Origin: Pedococcus sp.
Lineage (GTDB): Bacteria; Actinomycetota; Actinomycetes; Actinomycetales; Dermatophilaceae
Assembly: GCA_025936615.1 (NCBI GenBank)
Contig: JAICSZ010000119.1
Coordinates: 1-6,945, forward strand
DNA length: 6,945 bases
Reading direction: 5' to 3'
Shown here piece after piece: positions 1 through 6,021 of the stretch; position 1 is the first letter of the stretch; each line of letters starts with the position of its first letter. Both the position numbers and the translations under genes were made by a program. The notes below the pieces were generated by a model. That model had not been told where the DNA came from. It worked only from the letters and a program-made list of their open reading frames with translations, and made no database searches.

Positions 1-319
1 GCATGGTGGCCAGGTCGACGACGCAGGGCACGCCGGTGAAGTCCTGCATGATCACTCGAGCGGGGGTGAACTGGATCTCCTTGCTCGGATCGGCGTCGGC
101 GTCCCAGCCGGCGAGGGCCAGGATGTCCTCGCGGGTGATGTTGGCGCCGTCCTCGGTGCGCAGCAGGTTCTCCAGCAGCACCTTGAGGCTGTAGGGCAGC
201 GAGTCGACCGCGCCCTCCGGGAGCCCCTCACCCGTCACGGCGCTGAGCCGGTAGATCTCGTAGGACGCGCCGTCCACGTCCAGGCTGCCCTTGGCACCAA
301 AGCTGTCGACACTCGACAT
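1..319 (-). CDS. acnA: Aconitate hydratase (aconitase A), N-terminal 106 residues, truncated by window edge
   Basis: Aconitase interconverts citrate and isocitrate via cis-aconitate in the TCA cycle, using a [4Fe-4S] cluster in the cytoplasm. Only the N-terminus is present. Residues 41-54 ([14 protein letters not shown]) and 82-104 ([13 protein letters not shown] followed by [10 protein letters not shown]) are hallmark stretches of the bacterial AcnA/IRP1 type, and they match remembered actinobacterial aconitases almost word for word. The cluster cysteines and most catalytic residues would lie outside the window. The start is ATG at 319-317, preceded by GAGGAG at 332-327 with a 7-base spacer, and the N-terminus MSSVDSF fits family length. 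The frame is open to base 2. The gene reads away from the methyltransferase in the same direction but lies 132 bp downstream of it, behind a dyad that may be its operator, so it is probably transcribed on its own. Identity is very secure; nothing can be said about the C-terminal part. Confidence 0.96.
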   Translation of the reverse strand, partial: MSSVDSFGAKGSLDVDGASYEIYRLSAVTGEGLPEGAVDSLPYSLKVLLENLLRTEDGANITREDILALAGWDADADPSKEIQFTPARVIMQDFTGVPCVVDLATM

Positions 320-326
320 CTGCCGT

Positions 327-332
327 CTCCTC
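327..332 (-). promoter_or_regulatory. Ribosome binding site of aconitase
   Basis: On the minus strand GAGGAG lies 7 bases before the ATG at 319-317. This is a strong Shine-Dalgarno match and fixes the aconitase start. The minus-strand frame that opens at 455 is an overlapping shadow with no such site. Confidence 0.8.
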
Positions 333-414
333 ATGAGTCAGTCGGGGTTTCGTCCACCAGTGACCTGCGGCTCGCGGGTCCATCTTGCCCACGTCGTCGT
401 ACCCACCGACAGCC

Positions 415-432
415 GGCCCATCTCGCTGGGCC
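415..432 (-). terminator. Small GC-rich stem-loop after the methyltransferase gene, possible weak terminator
   Basis: GGCCCA at 415-420 pairs perfectly with TGGGCC at 427-432, leaving a 6-base loop. On the minus strand it begins 19 bases after the methyltransferase stop codon, in the only gap between that gene and aconitase. No U-run follows it, so it is not a canonical intrinsic terminator. It could equally be a 5'-leader structure of the aconitase transcript or chance in GC-rich DNA. Confidence 0.25.
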
Positions 433-440
433 ACCCCAAG

Positions 441-460
441 GTATCTTGATGTCAAGATAC
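441..460 (-). promoter_or_regulatory. Perfect 9+2+9 dyad, candidate operator of aconitase
   Basis: GTATCTTGA (441-449), TG, then TCAAGATAC (452-460) form a perfect inverted repeat with 9-bp arms and a 2-bp centre. It is strikingly AT-rich for this DNA. On the minus strand it reads GTATCTTGACATCAAGATAC, so it contains a consensus TTGACA (455-450). It also overlaps a TANNNT hexamer, TACCTT (443-438), that could be a -10 box. It lies 122 bp before the aconitase ATG, and its right arm includes the methyltransferase stop codon (454-452). Symmetry, size and position are what one expects of a site for a dimeric repressor such as a TetR- or GntR-type protein. The regulator is not in the window and I cannot name it. 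The dyad is seen directly; operator function is inference. Confidence 0.6.
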
Positions 461-1705
461 ATCACCGGGTGTGAGGATGGCGACGCACTCCACGTGGTGG
501 GTCATCGGGAACAGGTCGAATGCCCGCAGCGACGCCAGGCGGTACCCGTGCTCGGCGAAGAGCGCCACGTCCCTGGCCAGGGCGGCCGGGTCGCACGCGA
601 CGTACGCGACCGCGCGGGGCGAGCGCGCGGCGACCGCCGCCACCACCTCGCGCCTGGCGCCGGTGCGCGGCGGGTCGAGGACCACGACGTCGGCGCGGGC
701 CGCGACCGTTCCCGGGTCGCGCATCGCCCGGTCGACCCGCGCGTGGAGGACGGCCGCCTGCGGGAGGTCGGCCAGGTTCGCCACGGCGTCCTTGACGGCC
801 TCCTCGTCGGCCTCCACCGCGACCACCTGGCCGGTCCGGCCGACCCGGGCGCCGAGTGCCGCCGAGAACAGCCCGACGCCGGCGTAGAGGTCGAGCGCGT
901 GCTCGCCGCGCCGTGGCGCCAGACCCTCCAGCACCGCCTCGACCAGCGCGTCCGCCGCTCCCGGGTGCACCTGCCAGAACCCCGACCCGGTCACCTGCCA
1001 GCGTCGGGCGGCCGCCTCCTCGGTGAGCCCCAGCGGGCCGTCCGCGAAGCTGCTCCCGTCACGGGTGGTCACCAGCCGGAGCCGCTCGCCGGTCGAGGTG
1101 ACGACCGACTCGACCGACGACGCGTCCGGCCACGCGCTGCGCGCCACGTCCGGGAGCCCGGGGTGGGCGATCAGGCAGCTGTCCACCGGCACCACCTCGT
1201 GGGACCGGTGCCTGCGCAGCCCCGGCGTGCCGTCCGCCGCGACCGCCCACTGCACCCGGGTCCGCCAGCCGAGGCCGCCATCGTCGCCCGGGACCGCCGC
1301 GACCTCGACGTCCACCGCGAGCCCGGCCAGGCGCTGGAGCTGCTCGGCGACGACGCTCGCCTTGAGGGTCCGCTGCGCCGGCACCGCGACGTGCTGGAAG
1401 TCGCAGCCGCCACACCGGCCCGGTCGCGCGTAGGGACAGGGCGGCTGCACCCGGTCGGTGGCGGCCTCGAGGACCTCGACCGCGTCGGCGCGCAGGAACC
1501 GGTCGCCCTCGTGCCCCTCGGTGACCTCCGCGACGACGAGCTCGCCGGGCAAGGCGTGCCGGACGAAGACCACCACGCCGTCGTGGCGGGCCACCACGAA
1601 GCCGCCGTGCGCGATCTTGCCGGCCCGAACGACGTACCGCTCCCCGACGAGGCTGCGCGCCCGGGTCCCGCGCTGCCGGGCGCCGGGTGGACGCCTCCGC
1701 GTCAA
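452..1705 (-). CDS. TRAM-domain 23S rRNA/tRNA 5-methyluridine methyltransferase (RlmD/TrmA family)
   Basis: This 417-residue class I SAM-dependent enzyme should transfer a methyl group to C5 of a uridine in rRNA or tRNA. A TRAM RNA-binding domain spans about residues 19-75. Cys90, Cys98, Cys101 and Cys177 match the four [4Fe-4S] ligands of RlmD (RumA); the first spacing is C-x7-C, longer than the C-x5-C I recall for E. coli RlmD. FWQVHP (243-248) is the conserved substrate-side motif. DLYAGVGLF (272-280) is SAM motif I and DPPR is at 344-347. The likely nucleophile is Cys371 in YVACDP and the likely general base is Glu406 in HHVECV. The only plausible start is TTG at 1705-1703. It overlaps the permease stop (TTGA) and has GGGGA 6 bases upstream (1716-1712); no other in-frame start precedes the TRAM domain. 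The M. tuberculosis counterpart should be Rv2689c. The family is sure; the exact uridine modified is not. Confidence 0.92.
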   Translation of the reverse strand: MTRRRPPGARQRGTRARSLVGERYVVRAGKIAHGGFVVARHDGVVVFVRHALPGELVVAEVTEGHEGDRFLRADAVEVLEAATDRVQPPCPYARPGRCGGCDFQHVAVPAQRTLKASVVAEQLQRLAGLAVDVEVAAVPGDDGGLGWRTRVQWAVAADGTPGLRRHRSHEVVPVDSCLIAHPGLPDVARSAWPDASSVESVVTSTGERLRLVTTRDGSSFADGPLGLTEEAAARRWQVTGSGFWQVHPGAADALVEAVLEGLAPRRGEHALDLYAGVGLFSAALGARVGRTGQVVAVEADEEAVKDAVANLADLPQAAVLHARVDRAMRDPGTVAARADVVVLDPPRTGARREVVAAVAARSPRAVAYVACDPAALARDVALFAEHGYRLASLRAFDLFPMTHHVECVAILTPGDVS

Positions 1706-3756
1706 CGGATGTCCCCGCTGCGGTTCTTCTTGGTCTCGCTCAGCACCCGGCCCCGGCGTACGTCCCCGGCCCGGACCTGGTTGACCGCACGCTCGGCCCG
1801 CTCCTTGGCGACCGCGGAGGAGCGCAGCTGGTAGGGCACGGAGGTGACCATCACCCCACCGGTGAACAGCAGCCGGCCCTTGAGCCGCAGGGCGGTCTGG
1901 TTGTGCAGCACCTGCTCCCACCAGTGGCCCACGACGTACTCCGGGATGTAGACCGCGACCACGCCCCGCGGGTTGGCGTCGCGGATGCTGCGGACGTACT
2001 CGACGATCGGCCGGATGATCTCCCGGTAGGGCGAGTACAGCACCTTGAGCGGTACGTCGATCCGCCGCTCGTCCCAGTCCTCGAGGATGCGCGCCGTGGA
2101 CGCGGAGTCGGCGTCGACGAGCACCGCCTCCAGCACGTTGGGACGGGACGCCTTGGCGTAGGCCAGCGCCCGCATCGTCGGCTTGTGCACCTTGGACACC
2201 AGGACGATGGCGTGCACCCGGGTCGGCAGCACCTGGTCGTCGGCCTCGACCGTCAGCTCGCGGCCGACGTTGTCGTAGTGCCTGCGGATGCTCTTCATCA
2301 GCATGAAGAAGGTGCCCATCGCCAGGATCGCGATCCACGCGCCGGCCAGGAACTTGGTGAGCAGCACCACCACGAACACCACGGCGGTCATCGCCAGCCC
2401 GAAGGTGTTGATCGCGCGGGAGCGGAACATCCGCCGGCGTGCCGAGTGGTCGGTCTCGGTCTTCAGCAGCCGGGTCCAGTGCCGGATCATCCCGAGCTGG
2501 CTGAGGTTGAACGAGACGAACACGCCCACGATGTAGAGCTGGATCAGCCGGGTCACCTCGGCGTCGAACGCGATGATCAGCGCCACCGCCATGAAGGCCA
2601 GGATCAGGATGCCGTTGCTGTAGGCGAGCCGGTCGCCCCGCGAGGCGAGCTGGCGCGGCAGGAAGCCGTCCCTGGCCAGGATGGAGGCGAGCACCGGGAA
2701 GCCGTTGAACGCCGTGTTCGCGGCCAGCACCAAGATGATGCCGGTCATGGCGATCACGAAGTAGAAGCCCGGGGTGAAGTCGTTGAACACCGCCCGGGCG
2801 ATCTGGGCGATGACGGTGTGCTGGTCGTAGTCCTTCGGCAGCGGGCTGCCGTCGGCCCGCGTGAGCCGGTTCAGGTCGGTCTTGTCGACGAACTTCAGGT
2901 GCATCGTGCGCGCCAGGAAGATGATGCTCAGCAGCATGGTGACCGCGATCGTGCCGAGGAGAAGCAGCGTCGTGGCGGCGTTGCGGCTCTTCGGCTTGCG
3001 GAAGGCCGGCACCCCGTTCGAGATGGCCTCGACGCCGGTCAGCGCCGCACAGCCGGAGGAGAAGGCGCGGGCGAGCAGGAAGATGAGCGCGATCGACGTG
3101 ATGTGGCCTTCGTAGCCGGGGGCCTTGGCCAGGTGGAACTGCGCGCTCTCCACGTCCGGCAGGTTGCCGGTGGCGGACCGGGCGGCGCCCCAGATGCCCA
3201 TCCCGATCACGCCGACCATGAACCCGTAGGTGGGGATCGCGAAGAACGTCCCGGACTCGCGCACGCCGCGCAGGTTGAGCGCCGCCAGCACCAGCACCAG
3301 GATCGCCGCCCAGAACGCCTCGTGCCCCGAGACGAATGCCAGCGCCGAGGCGGCGTTCTGCACGCCGGAGGAGATCGACACCGCGACGGTGAGCACGTAG
3401 TCGACCAGCAGCGCGCTGGCCACCGTGACGCCGGCGGTCGGTCCCAGGTTGACGGTCGCGACCTCGTAGTCACCGCCGCCGCTCGGGTAGGCGTGGACGT
3501 TCTGCCGGTACGACGCGACCACGGTGAGCATCACGACCGCGACCAGGATGGCGATCTTCCACGACCACGCGTACGCCGCCACCCCCGCGACCGAGAGCAT
3601 GATGAACACCTCGTCGGGGGCGTAGGCCACCGAGGAGAGGGCGTCGCTGGCGAAGACCGGCAGCGCGATGCGCTTGGGCAGCAGCGTCTCGCCGAGCTGC
3701 GTGCTTCGCAGCTTCCGACCGAGGACCACCCGCTTGAACACGTCGCCTACGCCCAC
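1702..3756 (-). CDS. APC-superfamily permease, KimA-like probable potassium importer
   Basis: This 684-residue inner-membrane protein has about 12 hydrophobic segments between residues 27 and 488. A soluble C-terminal domain (about 510-645) follows, with the alternating beta/alpha look of a universal-stress-protein fold, then a basic tail. Closest characterised family: KimA (YdaO) of Bacillus subtilis, a proton-coupled high-affinity K+ importer regulated by c-di-AMP. Residues I recall lining the KimA K+ site have counterparts at matching spacing: Asp38 and Tyr45 (SDALSSVAYAP), Asp119, Tyr120 and Thr123 (VDYVLT), Glu243 (GVEAISN) and Tyr379. Many annotations simply say amino acid permease. The start is taken as GTG 3756-3754 (VGVGDVFKR), which aligns with remembered actinobacterial homologues and lies just after a -10-like TAGCCT; TTG 3765 and GTG 3741 are alternatives. 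The frame is open upstream to 4431, but that part is antisense to trkA. It is divergent from the RCK genes and overlaps the methyltransferase by 4 bases. Orthologue by synteny: Rv2690c. Confidence 0.9.
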   Translation of the reverse strand: MGVGDVFKRVVLGRKLRSTQLGETLLPKRIALPVFASDALSSVAYAPDEVFIMLSVAGVAAYAWSWKIAILVAVVMLTVVASYRQNVHAYPSGGGDYEVATVNLGPTAGVTVASALLVDYVLTVAVSISSGVQNAASALAFVSGHEAFWAAILVLVLAALNLRGVRESGTFFAIPTYGFMVGVIGMGIWGAARSATGNLPDVESAQFHLAKAPGYEGHITSIALIFLLARAFSSGCAALTGVEAISNGVPAFRKPKSRNAATTLLLLGTIAVTMLLSIIFLARTMHLKFVDKTDLNRLTRADGSPLPKDYDQHTVIAQIARAVFNDFTPGFYFVIAMTGIILVLAANTAFNGFPVLASILARDGFLPRQLASRGDRLAYSNGILILAFMAVALIIAFDAEVTRLIQLYIVGVFVSFNLSQLGMIRHWTRLLKTETDHSARRRMFRSRAINTFGLAMTAVVFVVVLLTKFLAGAWIAILAMGTFFMLMKSIRRHYDNVGRELTVEADDQVLPTRVHAIVLVSKVHKPTMRALAYAKASRPNVLEAVLVDADSASTARILEDWDERRIDVPLKVLYSPYREIIRPIVEYVRSIRDANPRGVVAVYIPEYVVGHWWEQVLHNQTALRLKGRLLFTGGVMVTSVPYQLRSSAVAKERAERAVNQVRAGDVRRGRVLSETKKNRSGDIR

Positions 3757-3837
3757 GAGGGGCAAGGCTAGACCCAGCGCCTGCGGGTTCGTCGCGGATG
3801 GCGGTCGACGGTGCACGGTCGTAGTACCGTCTCTCCC
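3757..3837. promoter_or_regulatory. Divergent promoter region for the permease and the RCK pair, both apparently near-leaderless
   Basis: Only 81 bp separate two divergent GTG starts, and neither has a convincing Shine-Dalgarno sequence. On the minus strand TAGCCT (3770-3765) fits the actinobacterial TANNNT -10 box and ends 8 bases before the permease GTG. On the plus strand TAGTAC (3822-3827), a poorer match, ends 10 bases before the trkA GTG. Both would start transcription within a few bases of the start codon. No good -35 box is visible on either side. Possible protein sites are direct repeats CGGTCG at 3802-3807 and 3816-3821, and an inverted pair TGCACGG (3812-3818) with CCGTGCA (3836-3842) that spans the trkA start. 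Promoter presence is nearly required by gene layout; the exact boxes are tentative. Confidence 0.6.
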
Positions 3838-4500
3838 GTGCATGTCGTCATCATGGGCTGCGGCCGGGTCGGCTCGACGCTGGCGAAGTCCCTGGAGGAC
3901 CGCAGCCACGACGTCTCCGTGATCGACAGCAACCCGGACGCGTTCCGCCGGCTGGGCCCGTCGTTCGACGGGGCCAAGGTGACCGGCATCGGCTTCGACC
4001 AGACCGTCCTCGAGCGCGCGGGCATCGAGAAGGCCGACGCGTTCGCGGCGGTGTCGAGCGGCGACAACTCGAACATCATCGCGGCCCGCGTCGCCCGCGA
4101 GACCTTCGGGATCCAGCAGGTGGTGGCGCGGATCTACGACCCGGGACGTGCCGAGGTCTACCAGCGGCTCGGCATCACCACGGTGGCCACCGTGAAGTGG
4201 ACCGCCGACCAGATCCTGCGCAGGCTGCTCCCCGCCGGCGCCGAGCCCGACTTCCGGGACCCGTCCGGCACGATCCGCGTGGACCACGTGCCCATCACCG
4301 AGGCGTGGGTGGGCCACCGGACCGTGCAGTTCCAGGAGCAGTCCGGCAGCCGCATCGCCTGGATCGACCGGCTCGGGGAGGGCATGCTGCCCGACCGGGA
4401 CAGCGTCATGCAGGAGGGCGACCTGCTGCACCTGGTGATGCGCGAGCAGAACGCGGACCGGGTCTACGACGTGTTCAACCGGGGACCGGAGGCGGACTGA
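3838..4500 (+). CDS. ceoB: TrkA/CeoB-type RCK potassium-transport regulator, first of two
   Basis: This is a 220-residue cytoplasmic regulatory subunit of K+ transport with one RCK unit, half the length of E. coli TrkA, which has two. The RCK_N Rossmann domain (1 to about 130) starts with G7-C-G9-R-V-G12 and has Asp30 at the end of the second strand, which usually favours NAD(H). SGDNSNIIAARVAR (74-87) and ARIYDP (97-102) are family signatures. RCK_C fills about 143-215. The start is GTG 3838-3840, giving VHVVIMGCGRVG, which matches homologues from their first residue; an upstream ATG at 3811 would add nine residues that lie across the likely promoter. The gene is head-to-head with the KimA-like permease and runs directly into the second RCK gene. 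The symbol is taken from M. tuberculosis ceoB (Rv2691) by sequence and order; trkA is the common alternative name. It has no pore itself and must act on a membrane partner. Confidence 0.94.
   Translation: MHVVIMGCGRVGSTLAKSLEDRSHDVSVIDSNPDAFRRLGPSFDGAKVTGIGFDQTVLERAGIEKADAFAAVSSGDNSNIIAARVARETFGIQQVVARIYDPGRAEVYQRLGITTVATVKWTADQILRRLLPAGAEPDFRDPSGTIRVDHVPITEAWVGHRTVQFQEQSGSRIAWIDRLGEGMLPDRDSVMQEGDLLHLVMREQNADRVYDVFNRGPEAD
4488..4492 (+). promoter_or_regulatory. Ribosome binding site of the second RCK gene, inside the first
   Basis: GGAGG lies 7 bases before the ATG at 4500-4502, inside the last codons of the upstream gene. It decides the start of the second RCK gene and, with the TGATG stop-start overlap, points to coupled translation. 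The same frame is open upstream to 4197 but carries no family sequence there. Confidence 0.8.
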
Positions 4501-5168
4501 TGCGTGTCGCCATCGCAGGCGCGGGTGCCGTGGGCCGCTCGGTCGCCCGCGAGCTGATCGGCAACGGCCACCGGGTGCTGCTCATCGACCGGGACCCCGC
4601 GGCCGTCAAGCCCGAGCGGGTGCCGGACGCCGAGTGGCTGCTCGCGGACTCCTGCGAGCTGTCCTCGCTCGAGGAGGCGAAGCTCGAGTCGTGCGACGTG
4701 GTGATCGCGGCGACCGGTGACGACAAGGTCAACCTGGTCACCTCGCTGCTGGCCAAGACGGAGTTCGCGGTGCCGCGCACGGTGGCCCGGGTCAACCACC
4801 CCAACAACGAGTGGCTGTTCACCGAGGCCTGGGGCGTCGACGTGAACGTCTCCACCCCACGCATCATGTCGGCACTCGTGGAGGAGGCGGTCACCGTCGG
4901 GGACATCGTGCGCCTGTTCACCTTCCGCCAGGGCAACGCCAACCTCGTCGAGATCACGCTGCCCGAGGACTCGCCGTACGTCGGGAAGCCCGTCGGGCTG
5001 ATCCCGTGGCCCGAGAACTCCTCCCTGGTGACCATCCTGCGCGACGGCCAGGTCTACACGCCGGCCGAGGAGCAGCCCATCGAGCAGGGCGACGAGCTGC
5101 TGTTCGTGAGCTCACCCGAGGCCGAGGCCGTCCTCCAGGAGCTGCTCGCCCCCGCCACCGGCGAGTGA
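4500..5168 (+). CDS. ceoC: TrkA/CeoC-type RCK potassium-transport regulator, second of two
   Basis: This is a 222-residue single-unit RCK protein. The Rossmann motif is G7-A-G9-A-V-G12 with Asp30 ending strand two (LLIDRDP). AATGDDKVNL (70-79) and VARVNHPNNEWLF (95-107) are typical of the TrkA N-domain. RCK_C covers about 136-218, with the pattern PYVGKPV (159-165) and EQGDELLFV (195-203). It is clearly diverged from its neighbour, so this is an old paralogous pair that presumably forms a mixed ring equivalent to the two-unit TrkA of E. coli. The start ATG shares one base with the preceding stop (TGATG) and has GGAGG 7 bases upstream, so equal expression of both subunits is likely. Named after M. 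tuberculosis ceoC (Rv2692) by position and sequence. Ligand choice (NAD(H), ATP, c-di-AMP) cannot be read with certainty here. The 3' end converges on the DUF3159 gene across a large hairpin. Confidence 0.94.
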   Translation: MRVAIAGAGAVGRSVARELIGNGHRVLLIDRDPAAVKPERVPDAEWLLADSCELSSLEEAKLESCDVVIAATGDDKVNLVTSLLAKTEFAVPRTVARVNHPNNEWLFTEAWGVDVNVSTPRIMSALVEEAVTVGDIVRLFTFRQGNANLVEITLPEDSPYVGKPVGLIPWPENSSLVTILRDGQVYTPAEEQPIEQGDELLFVSSPEAEAVLQELLAPATGE

Positions 5169-5199
5169 CCCTCCCCCAGCTCGGCCCCGCCCCAAGGTC

Positions 5200-5290
5200 C
5201 CCCCTGTGCAAACCTCCCCGACATCGGTAGGTCGAGCGTGACCTAGAGGTCACTCTTCGACACCGATGTCGGGGAGGTTTCCACAGGTGG
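5200..5290. repeat. 91-bp near-perfect palindrome between convergent genes; bidirectional terminator or palindromic repeat element
   Basis: Bases 5200-5228 and 5262-5290 are inverted copies over 29 bp with only two mismatches; the core CAAACCTCCCCGACATCGGT (5209-5228) differs from its partner in one base. The space between is also folded back: GTCGA (5231-5235) pairs with TCGAC (5257-5261), and GTGACCT (5238-5244) with AGGTCAC (5247-5253), leaving AG at the tip. About 39 base pairs can form. It begins 31 bases after the second RCK gene's stop. Its right half codes the last 15 residues and stop of the DUF3159 gene. No T-run follows on either strand. The position suits a two-way terminator. Its length and symmetry are well beyond ordinary terminators and would also suit a dispersed palindromic element. 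No second copy is visible in the window. Confidence 0.85.
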
Positions 5291-6016
5291 CGTCGTCACC
5301 GGAGTGGGCGCGGTGGCGGGGGTGGCGTTGCGGGCCAGCAGCCAGGCCATCCCGGCCAGCCCGAGGATCTGCAGCGGCCAGCCCATGGCGATCTTGGTGA
5401 CCCCCAGGGCGGCCACCAACGGACCCGCGTCGTCGGCCGCCCTGCCGGCCAGGTAGATCGGCGCCTGCACCGCGACCCGCACCACGCAGGGCGCGGCGAG
5501 CATCCAGGTGAGGTTGCGGCACAGCCGGACCACCTGCGGGTCGCGATGCCACTCGGTGGGGTCCCCGGCCACGCTGCCGACCATGAAGCCCACGACCGGC
5601 CAGCGCACCAGGTTGCTGAGCGCCATCAGCACGGCGTACCCGCCGTTGTAGACCAGGCCGGGCAGGAAGTAGGCCAACGCCTGCTCGTTCGCGTCGCCGC
5701 CGCCGCGGGCCGAGCGCCAGGCGAAGAACGCGCCGATGCCGATGCCGACCAGGCTGTTGAGCACGAACTGCACGCTCGAGCGCTGCGCCGCCCGGACCGC
5801 GAGCAGCACGAGCGCGGTCGCGACGCTGACCAGGACGGCGACCCGCAGGTCCTTGCCGGCCAGGAACACCAGCGTGAAGGCGAGCGTGGGTACGGCGGCC
5901 TCGAGCATCCCGCGCCGACCGCCGAGCGCCTTCGCCAGCTGGGCCCGCACGACCTCCTCGACCGTGCCGGCACCCACGGGCCTTCCGGGGCCGGGGCCCG
6001 GCGCGCTGTCTCGCAC
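5243..6016 (-). CDS. DUF3159 family multi-pass membrane protein, function unknown
   Basis: This is a 257-residue integral membrane protein with about six hydrophobic stretches (roughly 41-58, 58-76, 83-100, 114-133, 169-190, 200-228). The stretch LAKALGGRRGM (27-37) just before the first membrane segment, and PGLVYNGGYAVL (119-130), resemble the actinobacterial DUF3159 family (M. tuberculosis Rv2693c by order). No catalytic or transport motif is recognisable. The N-terminus is rich in Pro and Gly; the C-terminus is a Thr/Pro-rich tail (231-250). Residues 243-257 are encoded by one half of the 5200-5290 palindrome, so this tail may have been acquired or reshaped. The start is uncertain. GTG 6016 leaves 5 bases after the OB-fold gene but has a weak ribosome site; GTG 5977, 13 residues later, has GGAAGG 3 bases before it. 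The same frame is open further upstream to 6532, but that part overlaps the next gene antisense to no family sequence. Family call is firm, function unknown. Confidence 0.85.
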   Translation of the reverse strand: MRDSAPGPGPGRPVGAGTVEEVVRAQLAKALGGRRGMLEAAVPTLAFTLVFLAGKDLRVAVLVSVATALVLLAVRAAQRSSVQFVLNSLVGIGIGAFFAWRSARGGGDANEQALAYFLPGLVYNGGYAVLMALSNLVRWPVVGFMVGSVAGDPTEWHRDPQVVRLCRNLTWMLAAPCVVRVAVQAPIYLAGRAADDAGPLVAALGVTKIAMGWPLQILGLAGMAWLLARNATPATAPTPVTTPPVETSPTSVSKSDL

Positions 6017-6021
6017 GTGGG

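Noticed and set aside
228..455. A 75-codon minus-strand frame between aconitase and the methyltransferase
   Set aside because: It overlaps the aconitase N-terminus in another frame, has no ribosome site, and its start lies in the dyad.
446..1834. A 462-codon open frame on the plus strand across the methyltransferase
   Set aside because: Antisense shadow of a well-supported enzyme gene; the translation is Arg/Pro/His-rich and has no recognisable family.
1706..2338. Extension of the methyltransferase frame upstream to 2338
   Set aside because: This part overlaps the permease C-terminal domain in another frame and looks like shadow sequence; the TRAM domain begins only after the TTG at 1705.
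1687..3771. A 694-codon open frame on the plus strand across the permease gene
   Set aside because: It is antisense to the permease. Its product is dominated by His, Arg, Asp and Gly with no domain, as expected from the complement of a GC-rich coding frame.
3757..4431. Extension of the permease frame upstream to 4431
   Set aside because: It runs antisense through the first RCK gene and across the divergent promoter; permease homologues start close to VGVGDVFKR.
5200..5290. CRISPR repeat, attachment site or replication origin as an explanation of the palindrome
   Set aside because: There is a single inverted pair with no repeated spacers, no integrase or tRNA nearby and no DnaA-box cluster.
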